64,000 nucleotides of DNA from Paralithodes platypus (GCA_032716605.1 CM064530.1:3624604-3688603); one strand, 5' to 3'. Shown: positions 39,750-50,170, counted from the stretch's first letter. Numbers and translations: made by a program. Notes: generated by a model from the letters alone, not told the origin.

Positions 39750-39826
39750 ACTCTCACTCTCTCTTTCTCTCTCTCGCTCTCGCTTTCTCTCTCTCTCCCT
39801 CTTTCACATACACACACACACACACA
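39750..39826. repeat. CT-rich tract then (CA)n
   Basis: Interrupted (CT)n and (CA)n. Confidence 0.9.
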
Positions 39827-39877
39827 AATTGCCAGAGAAAGGTGTTTTTACCTTCCACTGTGTAATAAATCCCATGT

Positions 39878-40115
39878 TGGAATTAAGTCCGGACTGCCTA
39901 GTAAGAACTGCAAGGATTGAGTAGTCTATTTTTATATTTCGCCTATGAGTATGAAGGTAGGCTAAAGGCCGTGTATCTATGTAACGCTGTGAAACTATAT
40001 GTAACAGAAGGATACAAAAGGCAGTGTATCTATGTAACGCTGTGTAACTATATGTGACAGAAGAGGATACAAAAGGCAGTCTATGTAAATCTGTGTAACT
40101 CGATGTAACGGTTCT
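39878..40115 (+). repeat. R1 unit with ~60-bp tandem copies of its end
   Basis: GGAATTAAGTCCGGACTGCC and AACTGCAAGGATTGAGTAGT identify R1. Then GTGTATCTATGTAACGCTGT and a GATACAAAAGGCAGT linker are repeated about three times. Confidence 0.7.
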
Positions 40116-40236
40116 GGCCCACCAATATGTGCCTCCACTGACCATAACAAGTTCCGGGTACCCTGGTGGAAATTCGTGAAGCAAATTTGTTAAACGGTGT
40201 TATTATATAGAACTATGACCTGTATGTAAACCACCC

Positions 40237-40261
40237 ACCACCACCATCATCATCATCATCA

Positions 40262-40314
<53 letters not shown>
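40237..40314. repeat. (CAT)n then (CT)n, left flank of L-A
   Basis: CT run ending exactly at the L-A fragment. Confidence 0.95.
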
Positions 40315-40319
<5 letters not shown>

Positions 40320-40538
40320 ATCCTCCCCTCAGTTACTAACCCATATGTCCCCTACTAACTTCCTAGTCCTGCCACGGAAGTCCTGCCACGTTAGTGGCAG
40401 GGCAGTAGTTCCCTTTCCAATGTTCCCTTACCCACTCTAAACCACTGTTTGGACACTTGATCCTCAGTGTTTTGGAGGACAAGCAACCTAGAAGGGTCAC
40501 TAGACCTGTTGTTGCTTGATTTCCTTTGTACTCCTTTG
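40315..40538 (+). mobile_element. L-A 3' UTR fragment inside (CT)n
   Basis: ATCCTCCCCTCAGTTACTAA to TTTGTACTCCTTTGTACTC (two copies of the 10-bp terminal unit). (CT)n lies on both sides (40262-40314, 40538-40563). A small internal duplication of GTCCTGCCACG is at 40369-40390. Confidence 0.9.
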
Positions 40539-40563
40539 TACTCTCTCTCTCTCTCTCTCTCTC

Positions 40564-41390
40564 ATATATTTTTGGTCGCCCTTATTCTTGTTAATCTTAT
40601 ATTCTCTTCTCCCCCTCTATTCCTGTTTCTATTTTCTTCGTTTTTCCTTTTTTAGTCTTCTCGTTTTACATAACTTAGCCATTGAGAATATTTCACCACA
40701 CAACTCGAATCGTGACTTATTAAAATGAATCTATCCTGATTTGAGGAATTTCTAGACATCAGATTAGCTGTACATAATAAATCAACAAACGTAAATTAGC
40801 TTAACCAACACAAACATGCTGAACTAATGGCTAAATCAAGTGTAGGTGGCGATATATGCTAAGTGCCGTAAAGTCCAATTATGGGGGAAGCCCTCGCACC
40901 AAAATGGTGCCCATGAAATTCTACCAATCAGAACGTTTGTTGAAAACTGGCTGTCCGATGATACGATCTCTCTGTTATTCTATTTGGTCTCTAGTGTAAC
41001 CTAATGCTGAAAACTGTACCTGTATTTGTGTACAATTGCACAATAACCACACACAAGATAAATTATTCCAAGATGCGAGCTTCAATAACCTGAATATAAA
41101 CCTCCATGCACGATACTTACACCAAACAGCTCCCAGTACCAACCAGCCAGAGCACCCTCACTCACCTAGGAAGAAATGTATAATTAGCATCATGTCAAGG
41201 AAAGTTGTAAAGCAAGTTCTATCCAAAAATCAATCCAGATAGTTATAATTGCATAAATATAAACATAGGGGTCCACGATTTTTTACGAGTGACTATGGCA
41301 TCCAAGTGTACCAGTATATGACGATAAATAGGCTATGTAATTAGATAAAAAGACAAATATAAGGATAGATATATAAATAGATAATAATGG
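40564..41390. other. Unassigned sequence
   Basis: AT-rich DNA without recognised repeats. Longest open frames are about 70 codons with no family resemblance. Confidence 0.5.
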
Positions 41391-41394
41391 TATA

Positions 41395-42260
41395 CCGTAC
41401 ATTACACCCACATGAATACATAAACAACACACACTATAAAACGAAATCTAACACCAACATATACCGGTATACACACACATGCAGTCACAACATCCCCCCC
41501 CCCCCCTCCTCCCCTGAGACACACACATAACGAAATATAACACCAACATATAGACACACCTCAGAGCTTTCCCAGTGCATACCACCTCCTTTACGTAGGG
41601 CACGTGGTACCCGTCTTGCAACTCAATCCCACCCCTACTCTGTGCAACTCTCTAACCCAAGAGTGAAACGTTACTCTCAAACTTTCTTCTACTCAACAGC
41701 TGAGCTCTGGAACTCTCCCCGAATCAGTCTTTCCCTCTTCCTATGACTTAAATTGCTTCAAACTCCGTGTGTCCAGGCATTTTGGCTCGATCGTCCCTTG
41801 ATTTTGGCCCTGTCACTCTTTCAACTATGGGGGAGGCACTCGCTATAGGCAATTCTGCCTTTTGCCTCCGTGAATCACATGAAAACCCCCCACACATAGT
41901 CATAACCTAACCCCCTCCCCCTTCCCTCTCCCACCACACATAGGCCTACACATAACGAAATCTAACACCAACATATATAAACAAATACAGTCACATCATC
42001 TCCACCTCCTCTCCCCTAACACACACACACACGAGAAAATGTAACACCAAAACACACATACAGTCACATCCTATTCTCCACCCCACACACACACAAACAC
42101 ACACACACACACGAGAAAATGTAACACCAAAACACACATACAGTCGCATCCTATTCCCCACCCCACACACACACAAACACAAACACACACACACACACAC
42201 CGAAATCGAATACCAACATATACACACATACAGTATATACGGTCACAACCTACCCCCTCC
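41395..42260. repeat. ~85-bp CA-rich minisatellite, interrupted by L-J
   Basis: Unit: (CA)n, CGAAATCTAACACCAACATA or GAGAAAATGTAACACCAAAA, CACATACAGTCACATCCTAT, TCCACCCC. Copies are clear at 42020-42240; diverged copies at 41440-41565 and 41940-42000 lie on either side of the L-J fragment. Confidence 0.85.
41572..41884 (+). mobile_element. L-J 3' fragment inside the ~85-bp minisatellite
   Basis: Coding end 41572-41800 (SFPVHTTSFT..., VKRYSQTFFYST-type region, FKLRVSRHF), then TTTCAACTATGGGGGAGGCA and TGAATCACATGAAAACC. The 5' break and 3' end both adjoin the same CA-rich unit. Confidence 0.83.
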
Positions 42261-42263
42261 CCT

Positions 42264-42335
<72 letters not shown>

Positions 42336-42336
42336 A
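42264..42336. repeat. (CA)n microsatellite, ~72 bp
   Basis: Uninterrupted CA. Confidence 0.98.
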
Positions 42337-42426
42337 TATAATCATAGGTCATTACAAAGGGCGTAGGGTCAGTTGGGTTACAAGAGCACTGAACTGTAAC
42401 GGGTGGAGACACCTGTATAATTATTA

Positions 42427-42507
42427 GACGGATGGACAGACAGAGAGACAGACAGATAGATAGATATAGATAGATAGATACATAGATGGATACCGGTAGA
42501 TATCTAT

Positions 42508-42538
<31 letters not shown>

Positions 42539-42660
42539 TAGATAGATAGATAGCCAGACAGCCAGACACAGATCGATAAATAGACACAGACAGACATATA
42601 GATAGATAGATAGATAGATTGACAGGCAGACATACAGACATAGCCTATAGATAGATAGAA
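42427..42660. repeat. (GATA)n/(GACA)n tract
   Basis: Alternating GATA and GACA repeats. Confidence 0.95.
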
Positions 42661-42673
42661 CGATACACTGATA

Positions 42674-42878
42674 GCTGCTTTTCAATAAATAGTATATGTA
42701 GCTGTGTAGTTGATTTATAGAAAGTCTGAAAATTGTATTCATAAATTCGTTTCCAGAGATATACTTTCATAATTATTAGAAATAGGTAAGTCCACAAATA
42801 ATTATGAGTGGAATAGAGACTATTATTGCTCGAAGTATACTCGGTGCCGCGACATGACTTATTTGGGCGACTGTACCA
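42674..42878. mobile_element. M5-related element
   Basis: Body AATAAATAGTATATGTAGCT, GTATTCATAAATTCGTTTCC, GGTAAGTCCACAAATAATTA matches 58205-58356. The right end CGACATGACTTATTTGGGCG + ACTGTAC matches the M5 terminal repeat. Confidence 0.65.
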
Positions 42879-42896
42879 GGCAGTAGTACAAAGGGA

Positions 42897-42990
42897 GAGA
42901 GAGAGAGAGAGAGAGTGTCGCATGGAAGTATACAATAGGGCGTACACTTTGTAACTGATATCGGGTACAGGAGGGGGGGTTGTTGTTGTT

Positions 42991-43041
<51 letters not shown>
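42897..43041. repeat. (GA)n and (CT)n
   Basis: (GA)n 42897-42915; (GTT)n then (CT)n 42990-43041. Confidence 0.95.
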
Positions 43042-43047
<6 letters not shown>

Positions 43048-43151
43048 CAATATAGGCTATGCATATTTCCCCCATCTTTCTTTGCTTGTCCTCTTCTTCC
43101 TTACATCTCTCCCTTTTCGCTCTCTCTTTCTCTCCCATGCAGTATAACGGG

Positions 43152-43152
<1 letters not shown>

Positions 43153-43219
<67 letters not shown>
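43153..43219. repeat. (CT)n microsatellite
   Basis: Pure CT. Confidence 0.98.
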
Positions 43220-43221
<2 letters not shown>

Positions 43222-43264
43222 ATTACAGTATGTGTCGTAGCCAGCTAAGCCTCTGGACTACCTA

Positions 43265-43477
43265 TATGCCCTGTTCCAAATGGGTAGGTCAGAAATCGTG
43301 AACCCTAACCTCTCTAACTCGATAAGGGCTAGAACAAATGGTCTGTTAATCTCAACACCTGTTCCCTGGCTGACCCTTCGCAACAGGTAGAAAGATTAGC
43401 TCGGTTAGTCTAGTCGTTTGTGAGTTATAAAGGATAATGTTCAAGAGTTTTGGCCTACTTATTTGGAACAGGGTATA
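43265..43477. mobile_element. M6 inverted-repeat element, complete (213 bp)
   Basis: Ends TATGCCCTGTTCCAAATGGG + TAGGTC and (inverted) TATACCCTGTTCCAAATAAG + TAGGCC. TA at both boundaries fits Tc1/mariner-type insertion. A second complete copy is at 61671-61888; partial copies at 45789 and 56790. Confidence 0.85.
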
Positions 43478-43699
43478 GCAGTGTCATTGAATGTAGTCTA
43501 TACTGTTCAAACTTTCACAAATCGCCTTGATAAATATATCTCTTAACCCCCGATTAATTGTGAATACAAACGAATAGCACCATATCTTATACGATGCTAC
43601 CCTTTCCCGTGTTCACATGGTATCGATAGTTTAGTTACAAGCAGCCTCGTAAAGATCAATAACTCGGTTGTTGCTTGAAAATAAACACCATATGAGGAG

Positions 43700-43800
43700 G
43701 AGCACTTTATTGACATTTCGCATATAGCTTCACCATTGGCCTGATGAAGCATTAGGCGAAACGTCAATAAAGAGCTTCTCCTTACAATGTGTTTATTTTC
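43700..43800 (+). ncRNA. Hairpin with hammerhead-like CTGATGA/GAAAC boxes (tentative)
   Basis: An imperfect inverted repeat (TTGACATTTCGC...AGCTTCA / TGATGAAGC...GCGAAACGTCAA) contains CTGATGA at 43741-43747 and GAAACGTC at 43758-43765. These are the two conserved boxes of hammerhead ribozymes, in the right order and spacing, such as those carried by Penelope-like retroelements. Stem II would be only two pairs and I cannot find a convincing stem I. A related hairpin with GTGATGA is at 56572-56640. Confidence 0.35.
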
Positions 43801-43876
43801 ATTGTCTCCTTTTCTCCTAGTTAGCTTTTATATTTGTTTCTTGTTTTCCTAAGTATTCCTTTGTACTGTACCCTGG

Positions 43877-44060
43877 TGGGGCTTCGGTGTCGCGGGCGTT
43901 TCCGCACCCTCCTCAGCTACTCGCCTGGGAGCGGCTTCGGTCACCTGGGCTTTCTTAAGTGGTAAAGCAGGGAGGGTTCTGCTCGGTAATGGCCTTGGCC
44001 TTGCTCGGGACTTTGGGGCTGTTCGGTCAGACAGCCTGGGGAACAACAACAACAACAACA
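43877..44060 (+). mobile_element. SINE-D, 5'-truncated, with 12-bp TSD
   Basis: GC-rich body (GGGCGTTTCCGCACCCTCCT, GGCCTTGGCCTTGCTCGGGA, TTTGGGGCTGTTCGGTCAGA) ending CAGCCTGGGGAACAACAACA and (AAC)n. Flanked by ACTGTACCCTGG at 43865-43876 and 44061-44072, a perfect target-site duplication. Homologous to the 3' half of 13959-14374. Confidence 0.9.
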
Positions 44061-44103
44061 ACTGTACCCTGGCTGTAACGGCTCACCAACCATCCCTCCA
44101 CAG

Positions 44104-44384
44104 CAGGGTTGCCAATTTAGCTACTCTCTCGCTAGATCTAGAGGTATTTACTTAGATCTAGAGGCATTTTTTTACATCTAGCGACATGAATGTTAGCAAT
44201 ATTCTGGAGTGTTGAGCCATTTTAGAGCGATATTCTCGAGATTGTGGCATTATTCTAGCAAGTTTCGGGTTATATTTTGGAGTGTTGAGCCATTTTAGAG
44301 CGATATTCCAGAGATTGTGGCATTATTCTAGCGATTTTCGGGTTATATGTACTATCTAGCAGATTTGATTTGGTAACCCTTCTG
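44104..44384. mobile_element. M9: hAT-like inverted-repeat element with internal duplication
   Basis: Ends CAGGGTTGCCAATTTAG and (inverted) CAGAAGGGTTACCAAATC. CCACAG lies on both outer sides (44098-44103 and 44387-44392), compatible with a decayed 8-bp duplication. A 74-bp unit (GGAGTGTTGAGCCATTTTAG ... TTTCGGGTTATAT) is present twice in tandem, at about 44202-44274 and 44275-44348. Confidence 0.75.
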
Positions 44385-44544
44385 ACCACAGTTCCGTGTC
44401 TCTTTGTATCCACCCGCGGGAAAACAATATTATATGGTCTATTATAAGTATAACAGACCACAGCTACCAAACAAAACAATGACTGTGTGTGCGTCATCGG
44501 TAGGGGCTTTGTAGTGCTGTAGTCATGCGGTAAGCCACCCACTT

Positions 44545-44990
44545 AACCCTTTCTGTACCTATATATCTATTGCCGGACGCCTTACTCCCCTTAATGAGGG
44601 TGGCCATACACAAAAGGCCCCCAAGTGGACCTATCCCCTATAAGAGGGACAACCCATGCCAGTTTACTTAAGGACTAACAGGATTGACCACTCAATTTAG
44701 AATCCGTCCGACCCCAAGGCCCTCTGTATCTTTTTAGCACTATTTGTCAACAGTGGTGTTCGGCTAGTCCATCCACTAACCTGCTTCACCCTTATGTAAG
44801 CAGTACCGATTTGTATCAGGTTTACTCCCCTAGACAGGTTGCCGACCAAGGCTGACGAGTCTCATCCACCCGGATTTTTATAAGGTTGTCTCCCCTACAT
44901 GGGTTGCCGACCAAGGCTAACGAGTCCCATTCACCCAGAGACAACCTAAAAGAAGATATATTAACTTAGCAACCTTATATGCTCAGGATA
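44545..44990. repeat. TTAACCC start and a 60-bp tandem pair
   Basis: TTAACCCTTTCTGTACC at 44545 resembles M1/M2 ends but has no partner. GGTTGCCGACCAAGGCTRAC plus GAGTC(T/C)CATYCACCC occurs at 44837 and 44901. Confidence 0.6.
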
Positions 44991-45064
44991 ATTTACTATA
45001 AAATATATGGTTGTTATGCTCCTTATAAAGGATAGACTAATTATAGTCTCTAATTAACATTCCT

Positions 45065-45306
45065 TACCGGTTACTCAGTGTTGGGTATTATTACTGTTAG
45101 TGGTGGTATTTCCGGTGTTAATAGTCAAATATTAGTGTTAGTAGTAGTAGTGGTGGCGGCGGGGGTGGTACCACGGTAGTAGCATAGTAGTAGTAGGCTA
45201 GCATAGTAGTAGTAGTAGTAGTTGCATATTATTACTGTTAGTGGTGGTATTTCCGTTGTTAATAGTCAAGTACGGTAGTAGTAGTAGTAGTAGTAGTAAT
45301 AGTAGT
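45065..45306. repeat. (GTA)n tract with duplicated ~50-bp block
   Basis: TATTATTACTGTTAGTGGTG + GTATTTCC(G)GTTAATAGTCAA occurs at 45087 and 45228, separated and followed by GTA repeats. Confidence 0.85.
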
Positions 45307-45377
45307 GTAACCTAATGTATGATTGAATTGTAAATGTAGCCTATTTGCTAATGCACTAGTTCTCCGTAAGGTTTCTC

Positions 45378-45488
45378 TACCGAAAAATGCGCAAATTAAT
45401 CTCGAAGAAGGGTCTTGTGTGTTTTTTTTTTTTCCAACCTTGATAAAAGTCTAGGGAGGAATAAATAAATAAATATATATCCCCTTAA
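45378..45488. mobile_element. M3 right-half fragment
   Basis: CTACCGAAAAATGCGCAAAT, CTTGATAAAAGTCTAGGGAG and the terminus CCCCTTAA. Confidence 0.6.
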
Positions 45489-45544
45489 AACTAAACAAAA
45501 CAACAATGAGAATGATTGAACTAGTGTGAATGCCCGCTTGTGCT

Positions 45545-45759
45545 TTAACCCTTGAAAGAGACCATGACGCAATTTTTTTCTGTTTTCTGGCTATTATTAG
45601 ACGCTTATTTTCAGATTAGGAAAGGTATGTGGAAGTCAGAGGGTTAATTGAGATAGTCTTTACTCAAATAATTCCCACAGATCTTTCCAAAATTGTATAA
45701 AATCGTCTAGGATAGCTAGAATAAACTGTCAAAATGCGTCATAATGTTCAAAGGGTTAA
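45545..45759. mobile_element. M1 foldback element, complete (215 bp), TGACGCA subtype
   Basis: TTAACCCTTGAAAGAGACCA + TGACGCA / inverted TTAACCCTTTGAACATTATG + ACGCA. Central AGAGGGTTAATTGAGATAGT. Same subtype as 63087-63304. Confidence 0.88.
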
Positions 45760-45786
45760 ATGCTGAGTAAATAAGACATTATATTT

Positions 45787-45880
45787 AATATACCCTGTTC
45801 TATATACGTAGGCCAAAAATTGTGACTCCTAACAAATTCTAGAACTAAAAAACGACAAGATATTCGAGCTAATTATATTT
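45787..45880 (+). mobile_element. M6 left half
   Basis: TATACCCTGTTCTATATACG + TAGGCCAAAAATTGTGA; the right half is missing. Confidence 0.6.
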
Positions 45881-45944
45881 CTACTACATGGAAACAGTAC
45901 AACATAACACACATAGTTTTCATAAAAGTATAGTACATTCTTTG

Positions 45945-45949
<5 letters not shown>

Positions 45950-45979
<30 letters not shown>

Positions 45980-46480
45980 ACGACACATAGACAGGTGAAC
46001 AGAACAATAAAACAGCTGTGAAGAACATCTGTACAACCCTAACCTTGTATACATCACACATCATTCATACATACACATACTCATAAAAACTCTCACAATC
46101 ATACACATACATACACACTCAGAAATATAAACTCACATATACTCATACAAACACTCACGTACATACCCCACATACACAGTACTCATTCAATCACCCTCAT
46201 ACAATCACACATCACTCATACACCACATATATACACACATACAATCACACACACGAACAATCACACACACAAACTCACGTAGGCTACACTTACACACACT
46301 TACAAACACTCATATACACTCAAGAAACATACATCACACCCAGAAACACAAACACACACACAAACATTCACACACAGCCACATCATTCATACACACATAT
46401 ACTCACACAAACATACATCACACCCACACAAACCCACACACACATACTGTACTTGTATACATTAATGCATCACACATACA
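45950..46480. repeat. (CA)n and imperfect CACA/CATA tract
   Basis: Clean (CA)n at 45950-45978, then about 420 bases of ACACTCATACA-type words. Confidence 0.9.
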
Positions 46481-46485
46481 ACCTA

Positions 46486-46867
46486 TCATACCTTTTGATA
46501 CCTTTTGATACCTTTTGATGTGTTCGCCACTCTTCTAGCGGCACCAAGGAGCGCGACGCCCCTCGTTATGGGTGGTGATTTGGTGCAGTAGACTGTTTGA
46601 AGCGACAGCTCGCTCCCTTGCGAGGATGGGCTCGTCTGGCACTTTTTGCAGTTCGACATCTAGGGCTCTCTTGAAGTTGTCTAACGAGATGTCCCTCATG
46701 TCTCTTACTCGCCGTGGGAGTTTGTTGAAGAGACGTGGGCCTCTGTGTGATAACCAGCCCTCTCGCAGAGAGCCCATAGCACCCCTGTTATTCATCCGCG
46801 GGATTTCGCATTCCCAGCCTCTCCTATCACTGAATTTCGCATGGAAAAACGCATATGTATTCATAGG
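46486..46867 (-). mobile_element. L-P: LINE 3' end with 10-bp terminal repeats
   Basis: On the minus strand the coding end (next entry) is followed by GGCGAACACATCAAAAGGTA and two further ATCAAAAGGT units, a short tandem 3' terminus as in CR1/L2-type LINEs. A second 3' end with the same repeats is at 58386-58470. Confidence 0.8.
46535..46864 (-). pseudogene. L-P ORF2 C-terminal fragment
   Basis: An open frame of 109 residues with MNNRGAMGSLREGWLSHRGP, RLFNKLPRRVRDMRDISLDN, FKRALDVELQKVPDEPILAR and a Gln/His/Arg-rich end. The pattern RGPRLFNKLP...FKR.LD..L..VPDEP is the usual C-terminal signature of a widespread LINE group in invertebrates and resembles L-A's NLWNGLP...FKLRLD in position. No catalytic motif is included. 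The left edge is not a start codon of a gene; the frame simply opens at the truncation point. Confidence 0.75.
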
Positions 46868-46952
46868 TCTATTGCATAGCCAGAAATAGACGACATATAG
46901 CTACAAAATTCTAAAACATAAATATACCGGTACACACGTAAAGTGCACAACC

Positions 46953-46957
<5 letters not shown>

Positions 46958-47015
<58 letters not shown>

Positions 47016-47154
47016 AATATACCGATTATTATTTATGTATTTACTACCGGTACATAATTTATCCTACCTCACACAAACATACACACACGAAAACACACAC
47101 ACAATATACACTACAAAGCCACGATTACACACACACACAGACACACACATTAAC

Positions 47155-47234
<80 letters not shown>

Positions 47235-47275
47235 ACACAGACATGAAGAGACACACACACACACACACACGTTCT
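46958..47275. repeat. (CA)n cluster
   Basis: CA runs at 46960-47012, 47130-47150, 47157-47228 and 47251-47270. Confidence 0.95.
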
Positions 47276-47403
47276 CTAATTCAGCCGCCTCTCTCACTCA
47301 TACATATAACATTTCATATACATTCAGCCTCATACATATTACATCCAGGCAGACATTTCGCTTTTATGCATACACGGAGAAGCAACATACACACATCTAT
47401 CAC

Positions 47404-47432
47404 CGTGTGTGTGTGTGTGTGTGTACTATTAT

Positions 47433-47507
<75 letters not shown>
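47404..47507. repeat. (GT)n, (ATT)n then (TA)n
   Basis: (GT)n 47404-47424; (TA)n of about 70 bases 47438-47507. Confidence 0.97.
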
Positions 47508-47511
<4 letters not shown>

Positions 47512-47720
47512 TAGCGCCAGCGAACTTGACAATGATCTTGACCCCTTAACTTCTTATAACTCGAAATGAATGAACGCAATCGGGCTGACGTGTCTATAAT
47601 TTGGGAAGGATCCACCAGGTAATAGGTGTGGATATTTACAGCCAGTTTGCTCTAGTCCTTTTTAAGATACTAAAAGGTCAAGGATCGAGATTGTTGTCAA
47701 GTTCGTTGGCGCTACCTATA
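47506..47720. mobile_element. M7 inverted-repeat element (215 bp)
   Basis: Terminal repeats of about 55 bp: TATAGGTAGCGCCAGCGAAC + TTGACAATGATCTTGACC and (inverted) TATAGGTAGCGCCAACGAAC + TTGACAACAATCTCGATCC. TA boundaries. The internal GGTGTGGATATTTACAGCCA block is shared with M6, suggesting a common ancestor or fusion. Inserted at the end of (TA)n. Confidence 0.85.
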
Positions 47721-47851
47721 GTAGTATCATTATTATTATCATTATTATCCTGGGTAATGGAAAAGCCTGCTAATTGCAACATACCACATTGCATACAGAG
47801 GACTGACAAAGACCTCTATTAATAACGCGGATTAACGGGATCCTGGCTTTC

Positions 47852-47853
<2 letters not shown>

Positions 47854-47932
<79 letters not shown>
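47854..47932. repeat. (CT)n microsatellite
   Basis: About 78 bases. Confidence 0.98.
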
Positions 47933-47934
<2 letters not shown>

Positions 47935-48214
47935 CAGTTAAATTACCGTATATGGAAATTACTAGCTGAGGTACACGGCGCTGCCCGGTGGAAAATCAAA
48001 GTATGGGCTCTCCATCTTTTGGGGGAGAGGCAGGGGCGAGGGGCCAAAACAAATTCGCTTATGACCTATGCTGGCATCCCCTTTGTACGCATGCTAAGTA
48101 TGGGCTCTCCATCTTGAAAACTGAGGGAATAGTTCGTGAACAAGCAGACAGACAGAAAGTGCCCATTATAGGCTATAGTAGATTGGTTTACCAGTTATTT
48201 CAAGGCAAGAACAC

Positions 48215-48451
<237 letters not shown>

Positions 48452-48617
48452 GTCAATAATTCTCAAGGAGTCTTCCCCTTCCCCAAGACCTCCCCAGTAG
48501 GCCTAACACTTAATATGGTAACGCTTTTCCATTGCCTGTATAATAATTATTATGTTCTCTCCACTAACCAACTTTACTCCTAAACTCGATTAATGAAATT
48601 ATATATTATATCTGCTC

Positions 48618-48846
48618 AACGTACAGTAGCGCTAATAAGTGTTGTCTCGACACCAAGTATGTTTTGATCAATAACTGGTATCAGCAATATCTATAAGCTT
48701 CATTTCTTCATATCAAGTGAAATACACAAACATGTTCCTACACTTACCCCCCCTATTCAACATCTGCCAGACATTAATACAGCACAGAGCAAGACAAATG
48801 TAATTAAAGCTGGGACATGACTTATTTCCACAATCCTATTTACCTA
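48618..48846. mobile_element. M5 inverted-repeat element
   Basis: GTACAGTAGCGCTAATAAGT, ATGTTTTGATCAATAACTGG, CCCTATTCAACATCTGCCAG, TGGGACATGACTTATTTCC. Confidence 0.8.
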
Positions 48847-48852
48847 ATATAC

Positions 48853-49268
48853 TTAACCCTTTGGCTGAGGCTATGTTTGGGCTATTTAGGGCATATTCAG
48901 GCACTCCTGAATGATAAATCAAGCATCTGCATTAAATGAAGTGTATTCTGCCGAAAACTAGGCGAAAATAGCTTCAAAATGAGACCAGAACGGACCGTGC
49001 ACATGGTCTGGTTCACTCGCAGTGGTCCCAGTGAAACGCGGGAACCCCGCTATTATGTAACACTCGCTCGCTTGGCTACACTGATGAGAGACAGAGAGAG
49101 ACTCGCCCGAGACACAGCCCAGCTCGGTGCTCTGAGGGTCGGAGGTGGGCCCCTCACGCTCCCACCCACTGACACTCGATTTTTACGTATTTTACAGGCT
49201 TTTAAAGCCTGGAAATTGCTGTATCTTGCCAAAACATTCCAGAACGTCACCCGCAGCGAAAGGGTTAA
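48853..49268 (+). mobile_element. M2: TTAA-bounded element (416 bp)
   Basis: TTAACCCTTTGGCTGAGGCT / GCAGCGAAAGGGTTAA. Only the outermost 10-15 bases are inverted repeats. The TTAA boundary and CCC/GGG ends match the piggyBac pattern. The open frame from 48979 across its right end is fortuitous. Confidence 0.8.
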
Positions 49269-49314
49269 AATGGTAAACCTGAGGGAGAAAGGGGATCACC
49301 GTAAGGCTTATATA

Positions 49315-49392
49315 ATTCCTTGTATTTATATAAACGACCTCTGTGGAATGGACCGCAATGTCTGTGAGATACGATTTCGTGTAATTCCTTGT
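49315..49392 (+). repeat. R1-like remnant
   Basis: AACGACCTCTGTGGAATGGA, CCGCAATGTCTGTGAGATAC, GTAATTCCTTG. Diverged and without (CT)n. Confidence 0.45.
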
Positions 49393-49394
49393 AA

Positions 49395-50140
49395 CATAAG
49401 AACATAAGAAAATGGGAGTCTGCAGAAAGCCGATTGGCCTAAGCAAGGCAGATCCCTGTCCCACACAACCCCAATTACAAAGCCCAATTATAGGCTCAAC
49501 ACTCTAATACCCTGAGGATCATCTTACCAAAACGGTTAGAGATTAACGCAGGATTACGGGGGTCTGCAGAGCGCTGATTGGCCCAACCCTGCTGATCCCC
49601 CTTCACACCCAACCCTTCTCGTCCATATGCTTATCCAATTTTATCTTAAAGCTCCCTATCGTTTTTAATCCCACTATAGCACTTGGTAGTCCATTCCACC
49701 CATCTACAACTCTGTTACCAAACCAATATTTGCCTATATCTTTTCTGAAACGAAATTTATCTAATTTGAAACCATAGGTACGAGTTCTTTCGCTATCACT
49801 GAGCGTTAGTACATTTGTCATGTCCCCTTTGTTAATCCCACTAACCCACTTGGACACCTCTATCATATCCCCTCTAACTCTGCGTCTCTCTAACGAATGT
49901 AAGCCTAATTTCTTCAACCTTTCTTTATAGGGAAGATTTCTAATATTATGGATCATTTTTGTCATTCCACGTTGTACTCTCTCCAATGAATCTATGTCCA
50001 TTCTGTAATAAGGACACCAAAATTGAACAGCATAATCCATATGGGGTCTCACTAATGCCAAGTAAAGTTTTAAGATAACATCAGCAGTTCTGTTACACTC
50101 CTAGAGATGAACCCGAGAATCCTGTTTGTCTTGTTTCGAA
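49395..50140 (-). mobile_element. L-B: CR1-like LINE, 5'-truncated
   Basis: The 3' end on the minus strand is CTTATGTTCTTATGTT, two 8-bp terminal repeats as in classical CR1. The 3' UTR (49395-49602) is about 96% identical by eye to 58522-58730. The coding part runs up to about 50140, where (GT)n begins. Confidence 0.87.
49603..50140 (-). pseudogene. L-B ORF2 C-terminal fragment
   Basis: From the 5' side, a segment of the NKANRILGFISRS type near 50100-50140 is out of frame with the rest. Then the 152-residue open frame: VRPHMDYAVQFWCPYYRMDI, SLERVQRGMTKMIHNIRNLP, YKERLKKLGLHSLERRRVRG, DMIEVSKWVSGINKGDMTNV, GKYWFGNRVVDGWNGLPSAI and KLDKHMDEKGWV, then a stop. Compared with 58732-59667 it lacks about 4 bases (CTCA) near 50098, which breaks the frame. 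It corresponds to the RT thumb and C-terminal region only. Confidence 0.86.
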
Positions 50141-50149
50141 CGCTTACTC

Positions 50150-50170
50150 AATGTGTGTGTGTGTGTGTGT
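50150..50170. repeat. (GT)n microsatellite, left flank of SINE-A
   Basis: GT run between the L-B 5' break and the SINE-A tail. Confidence 0.95.

Noticed and set aside
43849..44061. 70-residue Arg/Pro-rich minus-strand frame
   Set aside because: It is antisense to the SINE-D body, bounded by the element's target-site duplication.
44270..44542. 90-residue minus-strand frame
   Set aside because: It starts in flanking DNA and reads into M9; no protein family resemblance.
48979..49407. 142-residue open frame
   Set aside because: It starts inside M2 and crosses its right end into an R1 remnant. No recognisable protein and no conservation with the M2 copy at 8393.
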